Shown piece by piece: positions 49,999 to 58,267 of a DNA stretch of 64,000 nt (positions are counted from its first letter, which is position 1; the number at the start of each line of letters is the position of its first letter). The translations under genes were made by a program, and so were the position numbers. The stretch is from Streptomyces sp. TRM68416 (lineage in GTDB: Bacteria; Actinomycetota; Actinomycetes; Streptomycetales; Streptomycetaceae). The stretch covers positions 1 to 64,000 of the forward strand of contig NZ_JACVWU010000019.1 of assembly GCF_014596915.1 (NCBI RefSeq), given 5' to 3'. Under the pieces are notes generated by a model, which made no database searches, was not told the DNA's origin, and was given only the letters and a program-made list of their open reading frames with translations.

Positions 49999-51537
49999 AT
50001 GGCCGATGGCGCCATGACAGCGACGTTTCTCGCCGTGATCGGCGGAGCGTCGCTGCTCGCCGTCACGGCGCGGCGCCTGCACCCGAGCGACCGGCTGCCG
50101 TCCCTGGAGGGCTGGGCGCTGGCCGACCGCAGCCTCGGCCCGGTGTGGACCTGGCTGCTGCTCGGCGGCACGATCTTCACCGCGTACACCTTCGCCGCCA
50201 TACCGGGCCTGGCCTACGGCAGCGGCGCGCCCGCCTTCTTCGCGGTGCCGTACACCGTGATCGTCTGCCCGATCGCCTTCGTGCTGCTGAGCCGCCTGTG
50301 GACCGTGGCCCGCACGCACGGCTACGTCACCGCGGCCGACTTCGTGCGGGGCCGGTACGGCTCGGCGCCGCTGGCCCTGGTGGTCGCGCTGACCGGGATC
50401 CTCGCGACGATGCCCTATCTCGCGCTGCAACTGCTCGGCATACGGGCGGTGCTGGCGGCGGGGGGCGTGTATCCGCGGGGCGCGGCCGGTGATCTGGTGA
50501 TGGTGGCGCTGTTCGCGGGGCTGGCCGTCGCCACCTACCGACACGGGTTGCGCGCCCCCACCGTCATCTCCGCGCTCAAGGCCGTGGCCGTCTTCGTCTC
50601 GCTGACCGCGGTGACCTGGCTGGTCCTCTACCGGCTCGGCGGCCCGGGCGCCGTCTTCGACGGTGCGGCCGAACGCCTCGGCGGCCCGGCCCTGCTCCTC
50701 ACCCCCGAGCAGCAGCCCGCCTACGCCACCCTCGCCCTCGGCTCGGCGCTCGCCCTGCTGATGTACCCGCACGTGCTCACCGCCGGTTTCGCCGCCGACA
50801 GCCCGCAGACCCTGCGCAAGGTCTCCGTGGCGCTGCCGGCCTGGACCGGGCTGCTCGCCCTGTTCGGCTTCCTCGGCATCGCGGCCCTGGCGACCGGCGT
50901 ACGCGCCCCGGCGGGCGGCGCCGAGGCCGCCGTACCGATGCTGGTCGACCGGCTGATGCCGGGCCCGCTGGCCGGGCTGGTCTTCGGGGCGATCACCGTC
51001 GGCGCGCTGGTACCGGCGGCGGTGATGTCGATCGCGGCCGCCACGAGCTTCGTGCGCAACGTGTACGTCGAGTACGTCCATCCGACGGCCACGCCCAAGC
51101 GGCAGGTGCGCATCGCCAAGGCGGTGTCGCTGACCGCGAAGGTGGGCGCGGTGGCGTTCGTGTTCGGGCTGCGCGACCAGGACGCCATCAACCTCCAACT
51201 GCTCGGCGGAGTCTGGATCCTGCAGATCTTCCCGGCCGTCGCCGTGGGGCTGTTCACCGGGCGGCTGCATCCGCGGGCACTGCTCGCCGGGTGGGCGGTG
51301 GGCATGGTGGCGGGGACCTACATGGTCGTACGGGAGGGATTCTCGTCGATCGTGGCCCTCGGCTCCGGGCCGGAGATCTACGCCGGGCTCGCCGCCCTGC
51401 TCCTCAACCTGACCGTCGCCGTGGCCGGGACCGCGGTGCTCCAACGCCTCGGCGTCCCGCGCGGCGCCGACCTCACCGACCTGCCGTCACGCCTGAGCGT
51501 CAGGCGGCGCCCCGAGACGGGAGCGAACAACCCGTGA
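49999..51537 (+). CDS. Sodium:solute symporter (MctC-like SSS family)
   Basis: The 512-residue permease has about 13 helices and SSS family features: GWALADRSLGPVWTWLLLGG near TM2, TAYTFAAIPGLAYGSGAPAF, YVTAADFVRGRYGSAPLALV and ITVGALVPAAVMSIAAATSF. It probably takes up a monocarboxylate or amino acid. ATG 49999 follows AAGGACGG. Its stop overlaps the GTG of an ECF sigma factor gene (GTGA), an unusual pairing. DUF3311 lies divergently upstream. Confidence 0.92.
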   Translation: MADGAMTATFLAVIGGASLLAVTARRLHPSDRLPSLEGWALADRSLGPVWTWLLLGGTIFTAYTFAAIPGLAYGSGAPAFFAVPYTVIVCPIAFVLLSRLWTVARTHGYVTAADFVRGRYGSAPLALVVALTGILATMPYLALQLLGIRAVLAAGGVYPRGAAGDLVMVALFAGLAVATYRHGLRAPTVISALKAVAVFVSLTAVTWLVLYRLGGPGAVFDGAAERLGGPALLLTPEQQPAYATLALGSALALLMYPHVLTAGFAADSPQTLRKVSVALPAWTGLLALFGFLGIAALATGVRAPAGGAEAAVPMLVDRLMPGPLAGLVFGAITVGALVPAAVMSIAAATSFVRNVYVEYVHPTATPKRQVRIAKAVSLTAKVGAVAFVFGLRDQDAINLQLLGGVWILQIFPAVAVGLFTGRLHPRALLAGWAVGMVAGTYMVVREGFSSIVALGSGPEIYAGLAALLLNLTVAVAGTAVLQRLGVPRGADLTDLPSRLSVRRRPETGANNP

Positions 51538-52106
51538 GACAGCACCTGAGACGCGAAACAGAGGCTCCGGTACCGGCCGTGCCGCCCCTGGCCCCCGCGG
51601 TGAGCGACCCGGCCGACCTGGAGCGCGAGGCCGCACTGGCCCGTCTGTTCGAGCTGCACTACTCCTCGATGCTGCGTCTCGCCGTCCTGCTCGGCGCCGA
51701 CGACCCCGAGAACGTGGTCGCGGAGGCCTACTACCAGATCTACCGGAAGTGGCGGCGCCTGCGGGACATCGAGGCGGCGGAGGCGTATCTGCGCTCCACG
51801 GTGTGCAATCTGACGCGGATGCGGATACGGCACCTCCAAGTGGCCCGCAAGCACGTGGAGAAGCCCGCGGAGGAGCTCGTCGCCTCCGCCGAGAGCACCG
51901 CGCTGCTCCACGACGACCAGCGCGTCCTGATCGACGCGCTCCAGCAGTTGCCCGCCCGGCAGCGCGAGGCGCTGGTGCTGCGGCACTGGCTCGGACTGAA
52001 GGAGAGCGAGATCGCCGCGGCGATGGGCATCTCCTGCGGATCCGTCAAGACCCATACGGCACGCGGCCTCGCCGCCCTGACCCAGGCGATGGAGGCCCGG
52101 CGATGA
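51534..52106 (+). CDS. ECF-type RNA polymerase sigma factor (SigE-like)
   Basis: The 190-residue group 4 sigma factor has a region 2 segment (about 35-100: LFELHYSSMLRLAVLLGADD, EAYYQIYRKWRRL) and a region 4 HTH (about 130-185: LPARQREALVLRHWLGLKES, EIAAAMGISCGSVKTHTARG). The N-terminal 25 residues are Pro-rich. GTG 51534 overlaps the symporter stop, and its own stop overlaps the next gene (ATGA), so three genes are coupled. Target promoters are not evident. Confidence 0.92.
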   Translation: MRQHLRRETEAPVPAVPPLAPAVSDPADLEREAALARLFELHYSSMLRLAVLLGADDPENVVAEAYYQIYRKWRRLRDIEAAEAYLRSTVCNLTRMRIRHLQVARKHVEKPAEELVASAESTALLHDDQRVLIDALQQLPARQREALVLRHWLGLKESEIAAAMGISCGSVKTHTARGLAALTQAMEARR

Positions 52107-52414
52107 CCCATCGAGACGCGACCGGGTCGCGTGGTACCGGTCCCGACCGCACGGAGCGGGAGCTGCGCGAGGCGCTCTCCGCACTCGCCGACGGGGTGCA
52201 GGCGGCGCCCGACGCCTATCGCACGGCGCGCGGCGAATGGCTGCGCCGGGAGCGCCGGCGCCGGCTCGTCCTCGCCGTCCTCGTCATGGTCGTGTTCGCC
52301 CTGGCCACCCTGATCGGCCTGTGGGTCCTCAACCAGGCTCCGGCCGACCCCGGCGTGATCTTCTCCGAGACCGGGCCCACGGCGGGCGCGTCACTCCCCC
52401 GGCCCCAGCCCTGA
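52103..52414 (+). CDS. One-TM protein, candidate anti-sigma factor
   Basis: The 103-residue protein has a helical, charged cytoplasmic N-terminus (TERELREALSALADGVQAAP), one transmembrane helix (LVLAVLVMVVFALATLIGLWV) and a short outside tail. There is no zinc motif (HxxxCxxC), unlike ZAS anti-sigma factors. Coupling to the sigma gene by ATGA, its size and its topology fit a membrane-bound partner that holds the sigma factor. Role is inferred from context only. Confidence 0.75.
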   Translation: MTHRDATGSRGTGPDRTERELREALSALADGVQAAPDAYRTARGEWLRRERRRRLVLAVLVMVVFALATLIGLWVLNQAPADPGVIFSETGPTAGASLPRPQP

Positions 52415-52448
52415 TTGCCCCACCGGCCCCGGGGGAACCCGCACTTGC

Positions 52449-54233
52449 GTGCACCCCCGTATCGAGGACTACGCGCTCATCGGCGACGAGCAGACCGCTG
52501 CCCTGATCGGCACGGACGGCTCCGTCGACTGGCTGTGCCTGCCCCGCTTCGACTCGGCCGCCTGCTTCGCCAGGCTGCTCGGCGACGAGGAGAACGGTCA
52601 CTGGCGCATCGCCCCCGCGGGCGCCGACCGCTGCACCCGGCGCGCCTACCGGACCGACACCCTCGTCCTGGACACCGAGTGGGAGACCGACGAGGGCGCG
52701 GTGCGCGTCACCGACCTGATGCCGCAGCGGGACCGCGCCCCCGACCTCGTCCGCATCGTCGAGGGCCTGCGCGGCGAGGTGACCGTGCGCAGCACGCTCC
52801 GGCTGCGCTTCGACTACGGCTCGATCACCCCGTGGATGCGCCGCACGGACGGCCATCGGGTCGCCGTGGCGGGCCCGGACTCGGTGTGGCTGCGCAGCGA
52901 ACCGGAGGTGCGCACCTGGGGCGAGGACCACTGCACGTACGCGGAGTTCACCGTCGCCGAGGGCGAGAAGGTGGCGTTCGTGCTCACCTGGCACCCCTCC
53001 CACGAGCCGCGCCCGCCGCTCGTCGACCCGTACGAGTCGCTGCACGCCAGCCTCTCGGACTGGCGGGCCTGGGCCTCCCGCTGCCGTTACGACGGCCCCT
53101 ACCGGGACACCGTCGTGCGCTCCCTGATCACCCTGAAGGCGCTCACCTACGCCCCCACCGGCGGCATCGTCGCCTCCGCCACCACCTCCCTCCCCGAGGA
53201 GCTGGGCGGGGTGCGCAACTGGGACTACCGCTACTGCTGGCTGCGCGACTCCACCCTCACCCTCGGCGCGCTCCTGGCGGCCGGATACCAGGAGGAGGCC
53301 GAGTCCTGGCGCAACTGGCTGCTGCGCGCGGTCGCGGGCGACCCGTCCGACCTGCAGATCATGTACGGCCTGGCGGGCGAGCGGCGGCTGCCGGAGATCG
53401 AGCTGCCGTGGCTGTCCGGCTTCGCCGGCACCGGCCCCGTACGGATCGGCAACGACGCCGTGCGGCAGCTTCAGCTGGACGTGTACGGCGAGGTCATGGA
53501 CTCGCTGTCACTGGCTCGGAGTTCGGGCCTGCCCTCCCAGCCGGACATGTGGGCGCTCCAGGTCGCCCTCATGGACTTCCTGTGCACGGCGTGGCGGCAG
53601 CCGGACGAGGGGTTGTGGGAGATGCGCGGGGGCCGCCGTCAGTTCGTCCACTCCAAGGTGATGGTGTGGGTGGCCGCGGACCGGGCGGTACGCGCGGCGG
53701 AGCACTACCCGGAACTGGACGGCGACCTGGACGCCTGGCGCGCCCTGCGCGACGAGGTGCACCGCGAGGTGTGCGAGCGCGGCTACGACCCCGAGCGCAA
53801 CACGTTCACGCAGTACTACGGCTCCCGCGAAATCGACGCGGCGCTGCTGGTCATCCCGCGCGTGGGCTTCCTGCCGCCGGACGACCCCCGGGTGGTCGGC
53901 ACCGTGGACGCGATCCGCGACGAACTGGACCACGGCGGCTTCCTGCGCCGCTACAGCGCCGAGGAGACGGTCGTCGACGGCCTGCCCGGCGGCGAGGGCA
54001 CCTTCCTGGTGTGCTCGTTCTGGCTCGCGGACGCCCTGCACATGACGGGCCGTACAAAAGAGGCCCGGGAGCTGTTCGAACGGCTCGTCGGGCTCTGCAA
54101 CGACGTGGGGCTGCTGTCCGAGGAGTACGACCCGGTGGCGGGCCGGCAGCTCGGCAACTTCCCGCAGGCGTTCAGTCACATCGGCCTGGTGAACACCGCC
54201 CTCGCCCTCTTCGGGGAGGAGGGGGCAGGATAG
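52449..54233 (+). CDS. Glycoside hydrolase family 15 (glucoamylase/trehalase-like)
   Basis: The 594-residue protein has the N-terminal GH15-associated domain (RIEDYALIGDEQTAALIGTD, GSVDWLCLPRFDS) and a C-terminal alpha/alpha barrel with RNWDYRYCWLRDS, DLQIMYGLAGERRLPE and FPQAFSHIGLVN. No signal peptide is seen, so it is intracellular and likely acts on trehalose or malto-oligosaccharides. GTG 52449 is the conserved start. It may be expressed with the sigma operon (34-bp gap). Confidence 0.93.
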   Translation: MHPRIEDYALIGDEQTAALIGTDGSVDWLCLPRFDSAACFARLLGDEENGHWRIAPAGADRCTRRAYRTDTLVLDTEWETDEGAVRVTDLMPQRDRAPDLVRIVEGLRGEVTVRSTLRLRFDYGSITPWMRRTDGHRVAVAGPDSVWLRSEPEVRTWGEDHCTYAEFTVAEGEKVAFVLTWHPSHEPRPPLVDPYESLHASLSDWRAWASRCRYDGPYRDTVVRSLITLKALTYAPTGGIVASATTSLPEELGGVRNWDYRYCWLRDSTLTLGALLAAGYQEEAESWRNWLLRAVAGDPSDLQIMYGLAGERRLPEIELPWLSGFAGTGPVRIGNDAVRQLQLDVYGEVMDSLSLARSSGLPSQPDMWALQVALMDFLCTAWRQPDEGLWEMRGGRRQFVHSKVMVWVAADRAVRAAEHYPELDGDLDAWRALRDEVHREVCERGYDPERNTFTQYYGSREIDAALLVIPRVGFLPPDDPRVVGTVDAIRDELDHGGFLRRYSAEETVVDGLPGGEGTFLVCSFWLADALHMTGRTKEARELFERLVGLCNDVGLLSEEYDPVAGRQLGNFPQAFSHIGLVNTALALFGEEGAG

Positions 54234-54238
54234 GGGCC

Positions 54239-54994
54239 ATGGATCTTGGACTGAAGGACCGGGTGTTCGTCGTCACCGGTGCCACGCGCGGGCTGGGCCA
54301 CGCCACCGCGCGCGAGCTCGTCGCCGACGGCGCGAAGGTGGTCGTGACCGGCCGGGACGAGAAGCGCGCCGTCGCCGCGGCGGCCGAGCTGGGACCGGAC
54401 GCCGTCGGCGTCGCCGTCGACAACGCCGATCCCGAGGCGCCGGCCCGGCTGATCGCCGCCGCGCGGGAGCGGTTCGGCGCCTTCCACGGCATTCTCATCA
54501 GCGTCGGCGGGCCGCCGGCCGGATTCGTCGCCGACAACACGGACGAGCAGTGGCAGGGCGCGTTCGAGTCCGTCTTCCTCGGCGCGGTCCGGCTCGCCCG
54601 TGCGGCAGCGGCCGAGCTGGAGGAGGGCGGGGTCATCGGGTTCGTGCTCTCCGCTTCGGTGCACGAGCCGATCCCGGGGCTGACCATCTCGAACGGGCTG
54701 CGGCCCGGGCTCGCCGGGTTCGCCAAGTCCCTCGCGGACGAGCTGGGGCCGCGGGGGGTTCGGGTCGTGGGGGTGCTGCCCTCGCGGATCGACACGGACC
54801 GCGTGCGCGAGCTGGACGGGTTGTCGGCGGACCCGGAGGCCACGCGGGCCGCGAACGAGTCCCGCATTCCGTTGCGGCGGTACGGGACGCCGGAGGAGTT
54901 CGGGCGGGTGGCCGCGTTCTTGCTGTCGCCGGCTGCCTCTTATGTGACGGGGGTTATGTTGCCTGTGGACGGGGGGATGCGGCACGGGTTCTGA
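54239..54994 (+). CDS. SDR-family protein lacking the YxxxK active site
   Basis: The 251-residue Rossmann protein has TGATRGLGHATA for the cofactor and a C-terminal YVTGVMLPVDGGMRHGF. In the region of the usual YxxxK it reads TISNGLRPGLAGFAKSLADE. By alignment the Tyr is Ser and the Lys is Arg, and ISVGGPP replaces NNAG. It may therefore be a divergent reductase with another mechanism or a non-catalytic binder. ATG 54239 is 6 bp past the GH15 stop, probably in one operon. Confidence 0.88.
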   Translation: MDLGLKDRVFVVTGATRGLGHATARELVADGAKVVVTGRDEKRAVAAAAELGPDAVGVAVDNADPEAPARLIAAARERFGAFHGILISVGGPPAGFVADNTDEQWQGAFESVFLGAVRLARAAAAELEEGGVIGFVLSASVHEPIPGLTISNGLRPGLAGFAKSLADELGPRGVRVVGVLPSRIDTDRVRELDGLSADPEATRAANESRIPLRRYGTPEEFGRVAAFLLSPAASYVTGVMLPVDGGMRHGF

Positions 54995-55082
54995 GCACCA
55001 TTGCCGAGTGCGGGTTTGTGGGGGCCGATCGCGCCCACGCGGCGGAGCCGCATATCGAAACAGCCCCGCGCCCCTGAGTAGC

Positions 55083-55670
55083 TCAACTCACCCTTTCTGC
55101 GCGGTGCCTGGCGCCCCTCAGCCTGACCTCCGCCGGGAGTGACTCCAGGCCCGCCGACCGGCGGGCGTGGGCCAGGGGCTCGTCGGTGAGGTGTTCCAGA
55201 GTGGTGGCGGGGTCCACATGCGGTTCCAGCAGGAGGCGTACGCGGACCTCGGGCGCCGTCCGGCCGCCGGTCAGCCGGGCCTGCGCCCGCTGTACGCCGT
55301 CCATCCCCGCCGCCTCGCCCACGAGTACGCCCTCCAGGGCCCGCCCCCTCAGCAGCGCGCCCTCGCCGTCGCCGGTGTCGACCAGGACCTCGGAGAGCCG
55401 ACGCCGGCGCAGGACCGCCGTCAGCCACCACAGGGCGAGCAGGACGAGGACGGCGAGCACGGCGAGGACGGTCGGCCACCACCAGCCGTCGCCCTCCCAG
55501 CGCGTCCGCTCGGAGTCGTCGAGCAGGACGTCGTCGCGGCCGTGGTGAATCCACCACGAGGGGGCCGGGGCCCCCAGTCCCACCGCGAGCACCGAGCCGC
55601 CGACGACCAGCAGGACCAGTCCGACGACTGCGATCAGCACACGGTTGACGGTCCTCAGCACCGCGTTCAC
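55083..55670 (-). CDS. amaP: AmaP-like membrane anchor protein
   Basis: The 195-residue protein has two N-terminal helices (RVLIAVVGLVLLVVGGSVLA and TVLAVLAVLVLLALWWLTAV) and a C-terminal Asp23-like alpha/beta module (VRVRLLLEPHVDPATTLEHL). In Firmicutes, AmaP anchors Asp23 to the membrane. Its GTG overlaps the stop of the DUF6286 gene (55667-55670). It is last in the five-gene Asp23 operon. Confidence 0.85.
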   Translation of the reverse strand: MNAVLRTVNRVLIAVVGLVLLVVGGSVLAVGLGAPAPSWWIHHGRDDVLLDDSERTRWEGDGWWWPTVLAVLAVLVLLALWWLTAVLRRRRLSEVLVDTGDGEGALLRGRALEGVLVGEAAGMDGVQRAQARLTGGRTAPEVRVRLLLEPHVDPATTLEHLTDEPLAHARRSAGLESLPAEVRLRGARHRAERVS

Positions 55671-56347
55671 CCCTTCCGTCCGGGCCGCCGGACGTGCACC
55701 GACAGCGTGGGCGGCCGGGACAGGCCCAGTCCGCGGATCGCGTCGGCGAGCGCGGCGTCCAGGTCCGCGCGTACGTCGTCCAGGTCGCGGAAGTGGGAGA
55801 GCGCGCGGACGTCGGCGCGGGCCCGGCCCATCCGTACCCGGACCGACTGCACACCGGCTACCTCCATGGCCCGGTCGCGCAGCACCAGGGCGGCGGCGTC
55901 CCGGTCGAGACCGGCGCGTACGTCGGTGTGGGTGCGGCGCATCGGCAGCAGGGAGCGCAGCCCGGGAGTGGCGGCGAGAACGATCAGCCACAGGCCGAGG
56001 GCCGCGGCGACGCCCGCGCCGACCAGCACCCAGATGTCGTCCAGGGGCCGTTCGGCGAGCTGCCGGGCCAGGTCGCGGCGCCAGGCCATGGCGGGCCGGT
56101 CGGCGCGCACGGCGGCGATGTCGTAGAGGAACAGTCCGGCGACGGCCAGGAGCAGCAGCGCGCAGAGCGCGGCCGGGACGCGGCGGGCCGACCAGAAGCG
56201 GCCGTTCGCGCCGGCTTCCTCGTCGAGGACGGGCCGGGGTTCGGGAGCCTCGGCCGCCGCCGACCGGTCGAGTGTGCCGGGGTCCGCGGTCTGTTCGACG
56301 ACCGGGAGCCGTTGGGTGGTGCCCTCGGAGCCCTGGGGCTCGCTCAT
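55667..56347 (-). CDS. DUF6286 membrane protein of the Asp23 operon
   Basis: The 226-residue protein has an acidic N-terminal third, two helices (VPAALCALLLLAVAGLFLYD and DIWVLVGAGVAAALGLWLIV) and a C-terminal Asp23-related domain (LDRDAAALVLRDRAMEVAGV, SVRVRMGRARADVRALSHF). The layout repeats that of AmaP with reversed emphasis. Overlaps join it to both neighbours (ATGA at 56344-56347, GTGA at 55667-55670). Confidence 0.82.
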   Translation of the reverse strand: MSEPQGSEGTTQRLPVVEQTADPGTLDRSAAAEAPEPRPVLDEEAGANGRFWSARRVPAALCALLLLAVAGLFLYDIAAVRADRPAMAWRRDLARQLAERPLDDIWVLVGAGVAAALGLWLIVLAATPGLRSLLPMRRTHTDVRAGLDRDAAALVLRDRAMEVAGVQSVRVRMGRARADVRALSHFRDLDDVRADLDAALADAIRGLGLSRPPTLSVHVRRPGRKG

Positions 56348-56709
56348 CGCGTCCTCCCCTGTGCCGCGTGCGCCGGATGCAGTCGCTCCACCTGCACGGC
56401 GACCTCCGGCACCTCCATGCCCACCAGCGCGCCTACCCGCTCGGCGACCCGGCGACGCACGGCCGCGCAGCGGACGCCGATGTCGGTGGGGTAGTCGAGT
56501 TCGAGGTGGACTCGGACGCGGGCCGTCCGCTGGTGGACCACGACGTTGGCGTGCGGGGGTGAGACCCCGGCCGGCAGCGGGCCGAGGGCCTCACGGGCCG
56601 CCTGCGAGGCGATCTTCGCCACGACGCGGTCGGCGATCCGGGTGGCTCCGCGCTCACCGGGCGGAACGACGGTCAGGGATCTGCGGAGCGCACCGGAATC
56701 GACGGTCAC
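56344..56709 (-). CDS. Asp23/Gls24 family envelope stress protein, copy 2
   Basis: The 121-residue Asp23-domain protein has GATRIADRVVAKIASQAARE, then VRVHLELDYPTDIGVRCAAV and a C-terminal MEVPEVAVQVERLHPAH. It lacks the acidic tail of copy 1. Probably assembles with the other Asp23 proteins at the membrane. Start ATG 56709 lies 5 bp past the previous gene. Confidence 0.88.
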   Translation of the reverse strand: MTVDSGALRRSLTVVPPGERGATRIADRVVAKIASQAAREALGPLPAGVSPPHANVVVHQRTARVRVHLELDYPTDIGVRCAAVRRRVAERVGALVGMEVPEVAVQVERLHPAHAAQGRTR

Positions 56710-56714
56710 CTACG

Positions 56715-56906
56715 TCACCGCCGGTCACGCCGGTCGCCGCGGGTGCGGAAGAATTCGCCGGGCTCCAGGTCCCCTTCGAGGAACCGGCCCGCGACGAAGC
56801 CGATGGCGCCCAGGGCTGCCACCAGCAGGAAGGCGCCGAACCCGCCGAAGTATCCGGCGAAGCCCAGTGCCATGCCGGCGATCATGCCGACGACGGCCAT
56901 GCTCAT
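56715..56906 (-). CDS. Small two-TM protein of the Asp23 operon
   Basis: The 63-residue protein has two Gly/Ala-rich helices (MAVVGMIAGMALGFAGYFGG and FLLVAALGAIGFVAGRFLEG) and a basic tail (FRTRGDRRDRR). It resembles DUF2273-type proteins found in Asp23 operons. RBS AGGGGAG precedes ATG 56906. It sits between the two Asp23 genes, 20 and 5 bp away. Confidence 0.82.
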   Translation of the reverse strand: MSMAVVGMIAGMALGFAGYFGGFGAFLLVAALGAIGFVAGRFLEGDLEPGEFFRTRGDRRDRR

Positions 56907-56926
56907 GGTGCGCTCCCCTCAGCAGG

Positions 56927-57397
56927 TCACTGGATCCGAGGTTCCACGTCGTCGTCCTCTTCCTCCGGCAGCTTCACGTCGCTCACCGCGATGTTGACCT
57001 CGACGACCTCAAGGCCGGTCATCCGCTCCACCGCCGCGACGACGTTCTCCCGGACGGCCCGTGCGACGTCGGCGATGGCGACGCCGTAGTCGACGACGAT
57101 CTCCAGGTCGAGCGCGGTCTGCACCTCGCCGACCTCGGCCTTCACCCCGCGGGTGACGGATTTCGAGCCGCCGGGCACCCGGTCGCGCACCGCTCCGAAG
57201 GTACGGCTCAGCCCGCTGCCCATCGCGTGCACTCCCAGGACGTCGCGCGCGGCCATGCCGGCGATCTTCTCCACGACGCCGTCGGCGATGGTGGTCCGGC
57301 CGCGGGTCGCCGGGTCACCTCCGCCACGCCGGACGGCCTTGCGGGTCTGAACGGCCGACTCCTGCTCGGCCTCGGGCTGCTGTGTGGTGTCACTCAT
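56927..57397 (-). CDS. Asp23/Gls24 family envelope stress protein, copy 1
   Basis: The 156-residue protein has a charged N-terminus and an Asp23 domain (about 33-140: RGRTTIADGVVEKIAGMAAR, VQTALDLEIVVDYGVAIADV, RVTGLEVVEVN-type end). It finishes with a strongly acidic tail (LPEEEDDDVEP). It is the first gene of the operon (56927, 56715, 56344, 55667, 55083). Asp23 proteins are abundant cell-envelope stress factors in Gram-positives, and the actinomycete role is poorly defined. Confidence 0.9.
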   Translation of the reverse strand: MSDTTQQPEAEQESAVQTRKAVRRGGGDPATRGRTTIADGVVEKIAGMAARDVLGVHAMGSGLSRTFGAVRDRVPGGSKSVTRGVKAEVGEVQTALDLEIVVDYGVAIADVARAVRENVVAAVERMTGLEVVEVNIAVSDVKLPEEEDDDVEPRIQ

Positions 57398-57485
57398 CGC
57401 CGTACGCCCCTTTCGGTTCGTCGTCCTTCGACCACCGTAAGTGCGGTTGCCCCATCTCGCCTCAGTGATGCGGCAGGCTGGAGGA

Positions 57486-58208
57486 ATGACGGCAGACGGA
57501 TGGACGCGGACCGTTCGGGATCAGCTGGGGCTCGGCAGGCTGCTGCCGCTGGGCGGACCGCGGGACGGCGCATGGATCACCGAAGGCGCGGCGACGGGCG
57601 CGCTGCGGCGGGCGGTGGAGGGCGTGCCCGGGGTTCGGCTGGGTGAATTGCGGCTCGGGCTCACCGACACGGCGGACGCGGCGGAGCCCGTCGTACCGGC
57701 TCCCCCGAGCGCACTCCCGCCCGGGCCGCTACGGGTGACCGCGGACTTCGCGGCGACGGCGGCGGAGCCACTGCCGACGACGGCCGCCCGGCTCCGCGAG
57801 GCCCTGGCGGATGCGGCCGATCGGGGGATCGGCCTGGCGGTCGCCGAGGTGGACCTGCGCGTGACGGGCCTGCTGGACGAGGACACGGCCCCCGCCACGC
57901 CACGGCCGGAGGAGCCGCGGCGGGCCGGAAAGCCGACGGATGCCGACGAAACCCGGGTCGCGGAGGCCGTGCTCGGGGTTCCGGGGGTGGCGGGACTGAC
58001 GGGGGCGCTGGGCGGGGTGGCCCGGCCGGTGCACATCGAGGAGCGGCCCGGTGAGACGGCCGCCCTGCCGGGCCGTCACGTGCGGGTGGAGATCGCCGTG
58101 GAAGCGGATCACCGGGCCATCGCGGTGGCCCTCGCGGTCCGCGCCAGGGTGGCGGAAGCACTGACGGACCACCCGACGGTGGCCGTCCTGGTGACCGCCG
58201 TGGGGTGA
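57486..58208 (+). CDS. P10-like/Asp23-related protein, divergent from the operon
   Basis: The 240-residue Ala/Val-rich soluble protein seems to hold two weak Asp23-like repeats (LRVTADFAATAAEPLPTTAA, RLREALADAADRGIGLAVAE; then HVRVEIAVEADHRAIAVALA, VRARVAEALTDHPTVAVLVT). Streptomyces annotations often call such proteins 'nucleopolyhedrovirus P10 family'. ATG 57486 directly follows GGAGGA (no spacer), so ATG 57468 could be the true start. Divergent placement suggests co-regulation with the Asp23 operon. Confidence 0.72.
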   Translation: MTADGWTRTVRDQLGLGRLLPLGGPRDGAWITEGAATGALRRAVEGVPGVRLGELRLGLTDTADAAEPVVPAPPSALPPGPLRVTADFAATAAEPLPTTAARLREALADAADRGIGLAVAEVDLRVTGLLDEDTAPATPRPEEPRRAGKPTDADETRVAEAVLGVPGVAGLTGALGGVARPVHIEERPGETAALPGRHVRVEIAVEADHRAIAVALAVRARVAEALTDHPTVAVLVTAVG

Positions 58209-58267
58209 ACGCCCACGGGCCGGCTCTCACGGACGTACGGTGTCGGGCCGGCCGCGTCGGCGGGGGT

